A stretch of 64,000 nt of DNA from Salvelinus alpinus. Taxonomy: Eukaryota > Chordata > Actinopteri > Salmoniformes > Salmonidae. Numbering within the stretch: position 1 is the first letter of the stretch; the number at the start of each line of letters is the position of its first letter. The position numbers and the translations under genes are program-made. Below, in pieces: positions 1 to 11,895 of this stretch. Location of the stretch: positions 12,600,076-12,664,075 of the forward strand of contig NC_092099.1 of NCBI RefSeq assembly GCF_045679555.1, written 5' to 3'. Under the pieces are notes generated by a model that did not search any database, was not told the DNA's origin, and saw nothing but the letters and a program-made list of their open reading frames with translations.

Positions 1-3000
1 ACATTCAAGACAAGAAGTCAGCATGTTGCACCCGGCAGCAGTCACCATGGCACTGCGGAGTTCATTGTAGGACCACCATCACAACACTCGCCACGGCCAA
101 TTCAAACACCGTCTTTATGACCTTTAGCAATGTTTGCAGAAAGTGAAATGCACAATCATTCTCCCTCCGATGGCCCGCTGACAAAGATCAGTGTGCTGGA
201 GCGCCAGGGCCCTCCAATAGCACCTTGATTTGTACCACCTCTTCTCCACTGTCAGACCTGATTGGTCACATTGGGCTCGCCGAGGACAAAGTTCAAGTGT
301 GGGCTACGAGAGGAGAAACCTCTTATTAAAAGACTCTAAAATTACAGTATGGAAGCAACAAGAAGAATCGTAGGCGACATCACCAAGCAGAGGGAATTTC
401 AATATGTTTCTATTGATTTTATGTCCTGTGGCAGAACGTGAGCTTCGCCGTTGAGTGGGCTTAACAAGACCAGTCCCCCCAGCCACACACACATCACCCC
501 ATGTCTACCTGTCAGCCTGAGTCTTCCCACGCTGGCTGAGTACCACACAGCTGGACCATCACAGTCACACCCTCCTGTCAATGGAAGCTTAATGACCTGC
601 TATTTCTGATAGTCAATTGCTCCTTCAATAACAGAGGATAGGTGACAGGACATTATAGTTGATCTGATGGATCTCCTCTCTCAGTGATCTTGAAGCACAC
701 AAAAGTGGCACTGTTCAATAGCATTACCCAGGGCTCTACGCTGACCCTTTTTTTCTTCCTACAAGGGTCATGTGCACGTGCGCCTAAGCTGAAAAAAGGT
801 GCACACAAAAATGTAGGAGCACAAAGAAAAATATTTTTGCTAATAAAACAAGAATCCTTCAAGTGCTCCTAAATTGAAATTCCAGGTCACACAGCAAAAT
901 ATTTAGGCACATTTGCAAGTCAAATGGTGGCACTGTAGATCCCTGTTATCTTGGCTTGGTTATGGGGTTTTAATCATTTGGGAACATAATGTCATGACAG
1001 GTGAGAGTGACAGATTTGGGGTCTATTTACTTTCTAAAATATTTTGTGTTCGGCCTCCATCGGAGGTTTAACCTAGCTCCCTCACAAAGCCATGGGAGAG
1101 ACACATAACAGCATCACGGAACAGACAAGGATGTCCAAGTTGAACTGCAGCACAGCACATCAAACACACGTTTGATATTAGCGAGTGTAACTAATGTTAG
1201 TCTTGAGACGTAAATCCAGGAAACATATTGGTTTACAGAGGAGAGGCTAGGGTTTTCTCAAACTCGTGTAATATGATACTTTGAGTATTTACACACCATG
1301 CCAAAAATGTCTGCCTTGGTTTTATCTTCTACCACCGGCTCGTTACATACCGTAGGTATTAGGATAGATCACAAAATCGTACGTATAGGCCTTCCTCTAA
1401 CACTGCTCATTTAAAACTTTCCAAACACAGACTTTACTTAAATAAGGGATTCCTTAAGTCATCTAAATGAAGGAATCCTTAATGAAAGTAAATGAAAAAA
1501 AAGGTACAATCAAACATATCAAGGGATCGATCAAACAGAGGTGACTGCTCAATTACACGCCGGCCATGATGCGAGTGAGCGTCGCATAACAAATGTACGC
1601 ATACACGTTAATCATTTCACCCCCACCGCTTGCACGCGTGAACGAGTGTCTGCGTAGCCAAGAACTAAAATAGAACTTAGTTCTATTTGAGATGCTCCAC
1701 GCACTGCAAATCCCCTCCTTATTGGATATCAGGTGGTTACAAACCCACGTGGATGCTTGAAAAACAAACAAGGCAACTTGAACTTATTAAAGACAACTAA
1801 AAACTAACTACCGGTAGGTTTCCCTTTTTAAATGGTGGATTAATCGTCAGTGGAGAAACAATTTTGTATGACTCGGGAGGGTGTCCAATCAAAAATGCAT
1901 ATTTAAAATGTGTTAATTATGTAGATAATCTAAGAAAAACAATGGTCCAAACTTCATGTCTCTATCATAATCCGTTCAAAAGTTATTGGAGTTTTTAACC
2001 CTTGTAGGATGGCCAAAATTAGGCTGACTAAATCAATGGAAGCTAGAGGGGGGAAAAAGTGGTCCAAAAATTGCACAGGTTCGTTCGTGTCAGTTAGGCT
2101 GAGCACTGAGAACATTTCAGGTCTGCTGAGCACAAAACTTGAACGTTGTGAAAATTCTGTACAACTTCCAGCGCACGTTTACTGTGAACACCGAGGCCGT
2201 ACCCTCTGTTATAACAGTGGCTATTTTATCATAATATAGACCTATCAGAGTGGCCTACCATCAAAAACAAATGGACAAAACGCATCCCATAACATTTTAA
2301 CATGGAAATAGCTGTTCTATCATTCAGCCTATTGGGTCAGCCAATGTGTGGTGTTCAATGTAGGCCTACATCCCATGAGAATTTTGAAAAAACCACGCAG
2401 AGCTTGACATTATGCTCTTTATCCACATGTCCTTCAGACAAGGAGGTGACTGAAAATGGCTACCCGCAGAAACTACTTTGAAGATGACCACCACAAAAGT
2501 CTCCAAAGGTTGCACCGTTCTTTCAACAGAGCTCGGTGATCATTATCGGATGTATTAGGTAACACAAATTTGACTTTTTGGATACACTGTTAATGAAATG
2601 TTAGAGAAATACCCCACTGAACTATTTAGAACATGAATAATCAATATTTGTCTTAGTAAAATGTTTAACATAAGGAACTGACATTTCATCAACCAATGCG
2701 CATCCTCACCCCCTCGGGGTAGAGTGGGTGGACACCCTAGACTCCGGGTCAAACTTCTACAAAGAACCAGCTAAAAAGAGGACAATATGCAGGTCAAGTA
2801 AAATAACAACCCAATGTTCATCTCCCAGGACAAACTAGCTTGCAACAGCTAGCGATCTTTAAAAGTCCAAGAATGTTTCATGCGATTCGACAAATTAATA
2901 TACTGTAACATACTGTAGTATGTTCACAGTTGGATTTGATATATTAACCTGCGTGTCATGATCGCGTCTGGCGCGGATGGATAAAAATCAACATGTGCTC

Positions 3001-3049
3001 GATGGCGTGGACGGTGTAGACAGCATGTTAGGGAATTGAACCTGCAATT
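1..3049. other. No recognisable gene or repeat
   Basis: AT-rich unique-looking sequence. Open frames are short and none has conserved motifs or consistent splice partners. It may be intergenic or an intron of a gene beyond the left edge. Confidence 0.4.
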
Positions 3050-3360
3050 ATAATCCTTTAAAAAAGGCACACTATGCTAAAATCGCTCAGCCATTTTCTG
3101 GTTGTAAAATTCTAATAGTTCTCCTAATTTCAGTTTATGACAAAACAAACATCTAAACCACTGAAATACATTTTCCATAACCAAGGTTATTGTATTTTCA
3201 GCTGGTGTACAAAACACAAAAATAAAACGGAAGTACGGGAAACATAGAAATAGTGCACATAGAACAGATCTACCGCTTCTTAGACTTGCTTTCAATGAGA
3301 ATGACAGATCAATGTAAATTTGGTTGGATCACCCCAAAAAAAACATATTGCAGCTTTAAT
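3050..3360 (-). repeat. Dispersed salmonid repeat, copy 1
   Basis: The reverse complement matches 7,749-8,410 over blocks such as TTTTGTACACCAGCT, GAAAATACAATA and GGTTATGGAAAAT, and over the CAACCAGAAAATGGC end. A TTTAAAAAAGG / AGCTTTAA pair bounds it. Family name not known to me. Confidence 0.6.
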
Positions 3361-4937
3361 TCTATTAGTATTCTACATCCACTCCAAAGCCCAGGAATGG
3401 GGAACAAGGAGGGGCAGAGAAACCAAACAGAGCCATAACTTCCCCCCTAACAGCTGAGCAATAAGAGCACTGAAGCGAGTGAAGCGCTCATAAAATGTGT
3501 ATTGCAGACTGTCTCCAGTGCAGTCTCGGGGTAATGGGAAGGCGAGGAGCCAGGAACACTGCGGATCTGTGTCTGCTCTAGTCTGCGCAGACGGCAGACT
3601 CCCGTCTCCATTTGCTTTTCACCCACATTTGCACAGAGAATAGAAACAGAAATCAATAACCCACTGGAGAGCCACCAAAGGAGAGGCACCCGGCAGCAGG
3701 AGCAGACACACACAGAAGTAGGACTAAAGTCTGGCTGGGGCACAGTCATTCTCTGTCTGACTTCCTGTCTCGCACTGAGCCGAGGCTGCAGAGCCCGCCA
3801 GGCCCCAGACGACTAGGTTACACTCATCCTAATATGTTTCGGCTGCACAAGGCTTATGATTATTAAAGGCTCAAGGATTTCGACTAAAAATAACATGCAG
3901 ACAAGAGGCCATGTCCTAAAAAGCAGTGGACACAAGGGTGAAACAGGCCAAGCGACCAATATGCTGTGTTCCTCCGCAGCCCCACCGCCTCCACAACTGT
4001 CAGGTCTACTGCTAATCCAAATAGAAAATTAAAAGCACAACTTACTCGCATGTCAGCGCCGGGCACACATGGTCAGCAGCGCCAGCCTCGCAGCTGATGG
4101 GTCCTTAAAGAGATTGCTGCTCCGTTGCTGGAGTCTCTGCCAAGTCCTGCCCCCCCCCCCTCTCACTCTCTCTCTCCCTTTCTCTGTCCCTCCCTCCCAC
4201 ACACACACATTCATACACACAGGGATGCAACCAACCACACACAGTTACACACACACCTCTTCTCTTACCCTCCCAGGCTGATTTGAGACAGATCTACCTA
4301 CACCACTGCGCCTGAGCCAGCCCCAGACTCCTGCTCAGACTTGAAGCTCTGTGTCTCTGTGGACGGCGCAGTCTGTTGTTAATGACAGTGTGTGTAACCT
4401 TATCCTCCCGCAGGCCAGTCATGGCTCTCTCTCTCTCACAGAGCAAGGCAAGCTCTTCTCTCTCTGCTTTGCTCTCATAATGTTCCAGTCTATACTGCCT
4501 GCTGTTTCTGACAGCCAAATGACTGTGTACAGAGAAATGATTGCTGTCGGAGGACTGTTTCCCCTACTCTCTCTTTCGCCTCTGTTTTCTGAACTGTTCA
4601 GGCCTCTGTGGGCAAATGATGCACTTTACGGTGCTCTGAAAGAGCAGCTGCAGAATGGATCTGGGGAGGAAAGGCCAGCACATCTGCTCCGATTGAAAGT
4701 GGATACCATGTAATGTGGAAGTAATGATTACGGGAGAGAATTAGAAATTGGTTTAAAACAGCATGTTGGGTCAGAAACGAGTTATGTTGAACCCACTAAC
4801 CCGACATGAACACTTGGTGTTGAAATGGCCTTGATCAGAAAATAGAACACTGCTGGTTGCACTCAGCCCAGTAGGTAAACCGTGCATGACTCAAACAGCA
4901 TCGAGAGATTCACAGTGTAATCTGCTATCTTCTAGTA
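3361..4937. other. No recognisable gene; pyrimidine- and CA-rich patches
   Basis: Contains a C10 run followed by CT repeats near 4,150-4,200 and short ACAC tracts to 4,260. A 120-codon frame at 4,351 shows no family motif. Confidence 0.35.
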
Positions 4938-5089
4938 CAGGGTTTCCCCAACCTCGGTCCTGGGGCCCCCCCTGGGTGCACGTTTTGGTTTTTGCCCTAG
5001 CACTACACAGCCAATTCAAATCATCAAAGCTTGATGAAACCAAAACGTGCACCCAAGGGGGGCCCCGGGACCAAGTTTGGGAAACCCTG
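4938..5089. mobile_element. hAT-type fold-back MITE
   Basis: Begins CAGGGTTTCCCCAACCTCGG and ends CCAAGTTTGGGAAACCCTG, almost a complete inverted repeat with GGTGCACGTTTTGG and CCAAAACGTGCACC inside. Flanks TTCTAGTA and ATCTAGTA are a 7 of 8 match, as expected for an 8-base hAT duplication. Confidence 0.8.
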
Positions 5090-5780
5090 ATCTAGTAGAT
5101 AAACGTCCACAATTAAAATGTAAAAAGTTTGAAAAATCATTATGGAGCTGTAATAAGAGAAACATGGTAATATCCAGAATCACATTGGCACAATATCATT
5201 ACAGCAATACGTTTTGTTCCACCATCAAAAGAGCTTTAGTAAACCTGTTCCACTGCTTTAAGCGGATTCATTAACTGTGACAACTTTAAATGAACATCTT
5301 CATGAAAAAGCAATAGGAGTGCTACATTTCTGAGCCGCCTACCAGAGATTTTCCCAACATTCACCACAGTGTCATTGGGCCAAAGCACAATGATTACATT
5401 GTCAGGAAGGACACTGGAGAAAGAGCGCTAATCAGGGCGTTATGGGTGAGCAGGCAAGATCAAGTCAGACCCTTCACCTCAGTTGAATAGAGCAGGAGCC
5501 CTGAGCGACCCTTGGGTCTGACCAGTGTCTCCGTCCAGACTGACGTCCCGCTATCTGACCGCTTATCAGCAGACTCCAGGACACGAGTCACTGAGCTCAC
5601 CAGGCGCCCACAAAGGCAGCATGACCTCAGTGAAGAGGCAAGGAATCAGCTAAACTTGCGAGACACTCTCCAGATCACTAATCACTCACTCAATCATACA
5701 GCTCCATTAGTAGGTACAAACATCCAGCACAGCTCTACTATTCTGAACAACTTTCATCAAAGCAAATTCCATCAATTATA
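5090..5780. other. No recognisable gene or repeat
   Basis: Ordinary unique-looking sequence. The 90-codon frame at 5,512 has no motif. Confidence 0.35.
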
Positions 5781-6507
5781 CTGAACAAAAACATAAAACG
5801 CAACATGCAAAAATGTCAAAGATTTTACTGAGTTACATTTCATATAAAGAAATCAGTCAATTGAAATAAGTTCACTAGGCCCTAATCTATGGATTTCACA
5901 TGACTGGGCAGGGTCGCAGCCATGGGTGGGCATAGGCCCACCCACTTGGGAGCCAGGCCCAGCCAATCAGAATGAGTTTTTCCTCACAAAAGGGCTTTAT
6001 TACGTGGAGAAATACTCCTCAGCACCCCGCTCCCCCTCCCCTCAAACGATCCCGCAGGTGAAGAAGCCGGGTGTGGAGGTCCTGGGCTAGCGTGGTTACA
6101 CGTGGTCTGCGGTTCTGAGGGTGGTTGGACATACTGCCAAATTCTCTATGGAACATTGAATTCTCTGGCAACAGCTCTGGTGGACATTCCTGCAGTCATG
6201 ACAATTGCACGCTCCCTCAAAACTTGAGACATCGGTGCTTAGAGCGGAAATGTTATCTTCCCCAGCACAAAGTGCACCTGTGTAATGATCATGCTGTTTA
6301 ATCAGCTTCTTGATATGCCACATCTGTCAGGTGGATGGATTATCTTAAAAAAGGCTTAAACGCTGACTAACAGTGAAACAAATTTGTGCACAGAATTTGA
6401 GAGAAATAAGCTTTTTGTGCGTATGGAACATTTCTGGGATCTTTTATTTCAGCTCATGAAACATAGGACTAACGCTTTACATGTTGCGTTTATATTTTTC
6501 TTCAGTG
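5781..6507. mobile_element. Tc1-like element, internally deleted
   Basis: Left end CTGAACAAAAACATAAAACG after TA; right end CGTTTATATTTTTCTTCAGTG before TA. These are the same ends as the longer copy at 30,038-31,164. Only about 727 bases remain, with little transposase left. Confidence 0.75.
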
Positions 6508-7236
6508 TACATGCACAATTTCTACCACTGTTTTATAGACTGGTCAGAGCTACAGATTCCCTTCAATATTGATACCAATAAAATAAATGACAAGTGATCA
6601 ACATTCCTTTGTGTATTACAAACTGTCTAGTAGTCGATTTCATAAGCAAATTCACACATCGTTCACATGTGACAATGTCAACAGTAGGGCCGTCAATTAT
6701 CTGCTTCAAAAAGACACTACTTTCAAGGATCAAGGCGAGCTGCGAGGCATGCCTGCCTCGACACATCCCGATGATCTCACACAGTCGCCACCGTAACTTA
6801 GTCACCTTAGACAGCTGAGCATTTTACACAACATCATCATCATGAACTCTTGACTCATTTGAGAATGGAGGCTAACCTTGGATTCTTTATGACACACTGG
6901 AGAGACACTGACGCCAATGGGATGTAAGGACATGATTTGTTTCATCAAGTAGAATCCATTAAAGCGACTAAGGGACAACTGATTGACATTCACAGCCAAT
7001 AACTGACAATGTGAGCGTATAACCGCTTTGAGAAGTTTATTGAAAAGAGCAGAACCTCTAAATGGTGATACCAATGACTTGTACGTGTTATGTAGAAGGG
7101 ATGCAACAGAAGTGTTAATATTATGTAATGTAGCCCAAGTGAGGCCAAAAGTCCTTAGTGTGTGGTCTGTGCATGCTCTTCTTTGGTCCTCTTTTAAATT
7201 AAAGCACACAAAGAAGTGAACCGTGAACTATCAGGT
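6508..7236. other. No recognisable gene or repeat
   Basis: The 135-codon minus-strand frame at 6,802-7,209 has no domain or splice support. Confidence 0.35.
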
Positions 7237-7525
7237 AGCAATCAATGTTTTTCGAATGGGATTGTCTTTCGGATGGGACGTTAAACAGGTGACCTGACTC
7301 CCGGTGGTACCTAAAGATCCCAAGGTACTTATCTTAAAGAGTAGGGTTCTTAACCCCGGTGTCCTGGCTAAATTCCCAATCATACCATCATGACCACCTA
7401 ATCATCCCCAGCTTCCAATTGGCTCATTCATCCCCCCGTAACTATTCCCCAGGTCATTGATGTAAATGAGAAGGTGGGTGTTCTCAGTCAATGTACCTGG
7501 TAAAATCTGGGATAAATACAAATTT
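7237..7525 (+). repeat. SINE/LINE-tail type salmonid repeat
   Basis: Contains GGATGGGACGTTAAACAGGTG, TTAACCCCGGTGTCCTGGC, ATTGGCTCATTCATCCCCCC and the tail AATGAGAAGG..TTCTCAGTCAATGTACCTGG, then GATAAATAC. I recognise this as a very common salmonid repeat. The tail resembles the LINE tail at 58,637. Confidence 0.6.
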
Positions 7526-7748
7526 TCCCCAATGTCGGGAAGTATGTATAGTGTCTTCCCCCTCTCTGGCTACAGGAACATTGTGATGCTTACTGCCCAG
7601 CATGGGATTGATGGAGCGACACAATCAAGAAGTGGTGCTCCCAACAAAGTCTACATGACAAAGGCACACTAACAACATGAAAACCGGGTGTAATTTTGCA
7701 CCTACAAATGACTAACCCCTGAGCATAAAAAGTTGCAGCCGTAAGAAG

Positions 7749-8410
7749 TTAAAGGGGCAATCAGCAATTGCTACATCCATTTTTGGTCTAATAAATTAAT
7801 GATATGCACCCATTGATTCTTGAAGAATAAAACTTGTCTCATGAGCTTAGTTCAATTGTCCTACACCTTAAGAAACCAAAATAGAAACTTGTTTTACTCC
7901 CATGTTTGTAGAAAACTAAATGTAAACAAACACTATATAGCCACAGAACATGGTTAAAACTATAATGTTGGTATCATCGATGGTCAGTCCTTGCATCCAT
8001 AGCTGTCTATAAATTTGAGATTTGTTACATTACTCCAACCCCATCCCTCAGCCTTTTACTGAAACAGGGGTGGGGAATACACGTTGATACTGTTTCTGCT
8101 GCTGATTGACTGCATTATAAACAAATCCAAATGTAGCCTACTATCTAGATCTTGCCATTACATTATTTAATTGGGTGGATATGTTCTATGCTTCCCGTTC
8201 TTAAATTTCGTATATGGTCTTTTACTTTCGGTTTTGTACACCAGCTACAAACAGTTGAAAATACAATATTTTTAGTTATGGAAAATATATTTCTACACTA
8301 TACTTGTTTGTTATACTTAATTGTTTTGTGACAAAGTGAAATGATGCTTACCATTATATATATTTTTGTAACCAGGAATTGGCGAAGCGATTTCTGCATA
8401 ATTAGTAAGG
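7749..8410 (+). repeat. Dispersed salmonid repeat, copy 2
   Basis: Starts GGGGCAATCAGCAATTGCTA and ends AGGAATTGGCGAAGCGATTT. The right half matches copy 1 (3,050-3,360) in inverted orientation. Confidence 0.55.
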
Positions 8411-9462
8411 GGAGTTTGGGTTATTAGGTTATTGTGGCAATCCCATCTATTGGGAAAAAAAATAAAAAATCCTATCCTCCAGAACATTATTTGTTTCTCT
8501 CCAGGTAAAAAAAAAACAAGGTGGCCTAAAAGATAGTTTATGGGCCTAGTATTTCAAAGAGAGAAATTAACATTTTCTGGTTAACCTAAAGTTTGTGAGA
8601 GAGACTTGAAAGTGCCATCCACTGACTTTCCCATCGGGAAAACTAAGGCTGTAGCTATGCTACAGGTTACGTTTGTACTATTAGGATCCGCGCAAATCCA
8701 AAGAATAGGCTACGCCTACGACTCTCTACATGTAGCTACATATTCCAAATAAAATATACAAATATAAAAACAAATAACTTACCTTACATGTAAAACTTAC
8801 TAAGTGCGTTGAGAACGCACAGACGTAACCTAATGTGCTAAAAGCACAAGTCAGGCTAGCCTGCCATCTCCCGAAAATTCACCGAAAATAGCCTATTTGT
8901 TTTGATTCCTTCAAAAGCAACATTCCAGTTTCAGCCAACATTGCCCTTCGACTTTGATACAATATTACAATTTAACGAACGTTCATAATCCAAAGTAATA
9001 GAAAGTTGCGGTCAGTAACTTGGCCAGCGTTCCATAAGCTTTGGTGTTCCACACTCGATATTCTTATGGTGTGGAGCTACGCTACGACAATTCCTAGGAG
9101 GAAGTAGCCTTGCGACTCACTGTAATTAGAGGACCATTACAACATCATTTCCTCTGCGCATATTCCCACACCAGCCACCTAGTTAGGCGGTCACCTATGA
9201 TATTTGAATTTGAAATGTATTCATTTTCAGTAATCTCATATCTGTATTGCAAAACATGCATGTAAGGAAAACATTATAGCCTATGTTCAACAAATTCTCA
9301 TTCATGAGACTTACATTCAATAAAAAAATCCCTGAATAGGATACTTTAGACAATACAAGGAGCCATTATATATAAAACCTTACACCTATCAAATCGTTTA
9401 AGATCAGAGAAGGGAGGAAATAAATATGTATTTTCATCTGCTGCATTGCAATCGCCTCATAC
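8411..9462. other. No recognisable gene
   Basis: AT-rich sequence with A runs at 8,450-8,520 (one of them A9). No coding motif. Confidence 0.35.
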
Positions 9463-9527
9463 GAACCATCCTGATCTCGCGAGTTTAGCGAAACAGAATG
9501 TGAGCTGGCAAGATCAGGATGGCTCGT
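9463..9527. repeat. Short palindromic MITE / hairpin
   Basis: CGAACCATCCTGATCTCGC is followed after 27 bases by GCAAGATCAGGATGGCTCG, an inverted repeat of about 19 bases with two mismatches. Confidence 0.6.
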
Positions 9528-9686
9528 ACGAAGCTAAAATGTCAAGCCCATTCATGGAACATTTGCCTAACATTTGAAGACTAGGAGTAATATATGTCTA
9601 ATTAGAAAGTCTTCAAATAATAAAGAAAATCAAATATATATATTTTTTTTGTTATTGAAATGATATATATATATATAATTTATATT

Positions 9687-9842
9687 GGACTAGCATTGGA
9701 CTAGCAACTGAAAGGTTCAAAGATTGAATCCCCGAGCTGACAAGGTGAAAATCTGTCGTTCTGCCCAGTTAACCCACTGTTCCTAGGCCGTCATTGAAAA
9801 TAAGAAATTGTTCTTAACTGACTTGCCTAGTTAAATAAATAA
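9687..9842 (+). mobile_element. tRNA-derived SINE, 5' truncated
   Basis: GGACTAGCAACTGAAAGG and the B-box-like GATTGAATCCCCGAGC are followed by the family tail CCTAGGCCGTCATTG..TGTTCTTAACTGACTTGCC and AGTTAAATAAATAAT. The A-box end is missing. Confidence 0.75.
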
Positions 9843-9860
9843 TATATATATATCTATATA

Positions 9861-11262
9861 CCAGTCAAAAGGTTGGACACCTACTCATTCTGGGGGTTTT
9901 CTTTATTTTCTACTATGAAATAACACATATTGAATCATGTAGTAACCAAAAAAGTGTTAAGCAAATCAAAATATATTCTATATTTGAAATTATAAAAAAT
10001 AGCCACCCTTTGCCTTAATGACAGCTTTACACTTTTGGCATTTTCTCAGCCAGCTTCACGAGGTAGTCACCCGAAATGCATTTCAGTTAACAAGTGTGCC
10101 TTGATAAAAGTTAATTTGTTGAATTTCTTTCCTTCTTAATGTATTCGAGCCGATCAGTTGTGTTGTGACAAGCTAGGGGTGGTATACAGAAGACAGCCCT
10201 ATTTGGTAAAAGACCAAGTCCATATTATGGCAAGAACAGCTCAAATAAGCAACGAGAAATGACAGTCCAACATTATTTTAAAACATGAAGGTCAGTCAAT
10301 CTGGACAATTCAAGCGCTATGATGAAACTGGCTCTCATGAGGACCGCCACAGGAAAGGAAGACCCCTCTGCTGTAGAGGATAAGTTCATTAGAGTTAACT
10401 GCACTTCAGATTGCAGCCCAAATAAATGCTTCACAGAGTTCAAGTAACAGACACATCTCAATATCAACTGTTCAGAGGAGACTGCGTGAATCAGGCCTTT
10501 ATGGTCGAATTGCTGCAAAGAAACCCCTACTAAAGAACACCAATAATAAGAAGAGACTTGCTTGGGCCAAGAAACGCGAGCAATGGACATTAGACTGGTG
10601 GAAATCTGTCCTTTGGTCTGATGAGTCCAAATTTGAGATTTTTGGTTCCAACCGCCATGTCTTTGTGAGACGCAGAGTAGGTGAACGGATGATCTCCGCA
10701 TGTGTGGTTCCCAACATGAAACATGGAGGAGGTGTGATGATGCTTTGCTGGTGACACTGTCAGTGATTTATTTAGAATTCAATGCACACATGACCAGCAC
10801 GGCTACCACAGCATTCTGCAGCGATACACCATCCCATCTGGTTTGCGCTTAGTGAGACTATCATTTGGTTTTCATCAGGACAATGACCCAACACATCTCC
10901 AGGCTGTGTAAGGGCTATTTGACCAAGAAGGAGAGTGATGGAGTGCTGCATCAGATGACCTGACCTCCACAATCACCTGACCTCAACCCAATTTAGATGG
11001 TTTGGGATGAGTTGGACCACAGAGTGAAGGAAAAGCAGCCAACAAGTGTTCAGCATATGTGGGAACTCCTTCAAGACTGTTGGAAAAACATTCCAGGTGA
11101 AGCTGGTTGAGAGAATGCCAAGAGTGTGTAAAGCTGTCATCAAGGGTGGCTACTTTGAAGATTCTAAAATCTAAAATGTATTTTGACTTTTTTGGTTACT
11201 ACATGATTCCATAGGTGTTATTTCATAGTTTTGATGTCTTCACTATTATTTTACAATGTAAC
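9861..11262 (+). mobile_element. Tc1-like element, right end truncated; transposase on + strand, dead
   Basis: Left end CCAGTCAAAAGGTTGGACAC follows TA. The transposase relic runs from about 10,170 to 11,160 with many stops and shifts. TGGTTACTACATGATTCC near 11,190 is the family's right sub-end, but the mirror of the left end is missing after ACAATGTA (11,262). Confidence 0.75.
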
Positions 11263-11399
11263 TTGCAAATAAGGTGCTGGGTGGATTATTCATAATTTCA
11301 ATATCTTTATTTTCATTTAATAAACAGTAAAACATTATTATTATTATTTTTTTTTAAATCTCAGCTCTGATTGAAAGGAATTTCACATCCTTTCTGTTT

Positions 11400-11613
11400 T
11401 TAAACCCATTCACGACAAGCGGTTCTTGAACACGTCCCTAAAATGTCAACGTCCCAGCCCTGTTTCCATGGTAACAAAACTTTGGGCACAGTCTGTTGGG
11501 CACAGTCGGACGTTTGTCTTGTCACTCGTTGCAAGCTAGCTCTAAACCCATACTCGGTTTTCTCCGCGCTCTTTGCCAGTGTCCAGATTTGCAACCGCTG
11601 TATAGCAGGAGAT
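11400..11613 (+). other. Probable 5' UTR exon and promoter-proximal region of the C7orf57-like gene
   Basis: A good donor (GAT|GTAAGT) lies at 11,613/11,614 and a pyrimidine-rich acceptor (CCATCAG) ends at 11,842, 16 bases before the start codon. No frame through this exon reaches the ATG without a stop, so it is read as non-coding. The start of transcription is not visible and the left boundary is arbitrary. Confidence 0.4.
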
Positions 11614-11858
11614 GTAAGTAATGTTTTGCAACGATTCCTGAACATCACACCGCCTTGCTAGAAACCCATACTTACATCCATGTGCTTAAACGAACACCTA
11701 TACTGTTACTGTTAGCTTGCTTTGAACTAGCTAATGCTAGCTGGCAACGCCTTATTGCTAAGCTAACGGTAGCTAACTGACTAGCCATTTGGCCAGCAGT
11801 GTTGGCAAGGATGACAAATGTGTTGCGTTCTTTTTCCATCAGAAAGACCACATTCGAC

Positions 11859-11895
11859 ATGGACACTGACACAGATCACCGACAAAACAACGATG
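11859..11895 (+). CDS. c7orf57: C7orf57-like coding exon 1 (GC donor)
   Basis: 37 coding bases: twelve residues rich in Asp and Asn, plus one base. The exon continues from an acceptor at 11,842. The phase-1 end that fits exon 2 is at ATG|GCAAGT, a GC-AG intron rather than GT-AG. No GT donor nearby keeps the phase. Confidence 0.6.

Noticed and set aside
3447-3749. A 100-codon open frame on the - strand with a hydrophobic end
   Set aside because: No conserved block, no flanking exon in phase; expected by chance in this much sequence.
4351-4713. A 120-codon open frame on the + strand
   Set aside because: No family motif, no splice support, and low-complexity Ser/Leu content from CT-rich DNA.
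5512-5784. A 90-codon open frame on the + strand
   Set aside because: No homology recognised, and it runs into the left end of a Tc1 element.
10273-10701. A 142-codon minus-strand frame
   Set aside because: Antisense of the degenerate plus-strand Tc1 transposase at 9,861-11,262.
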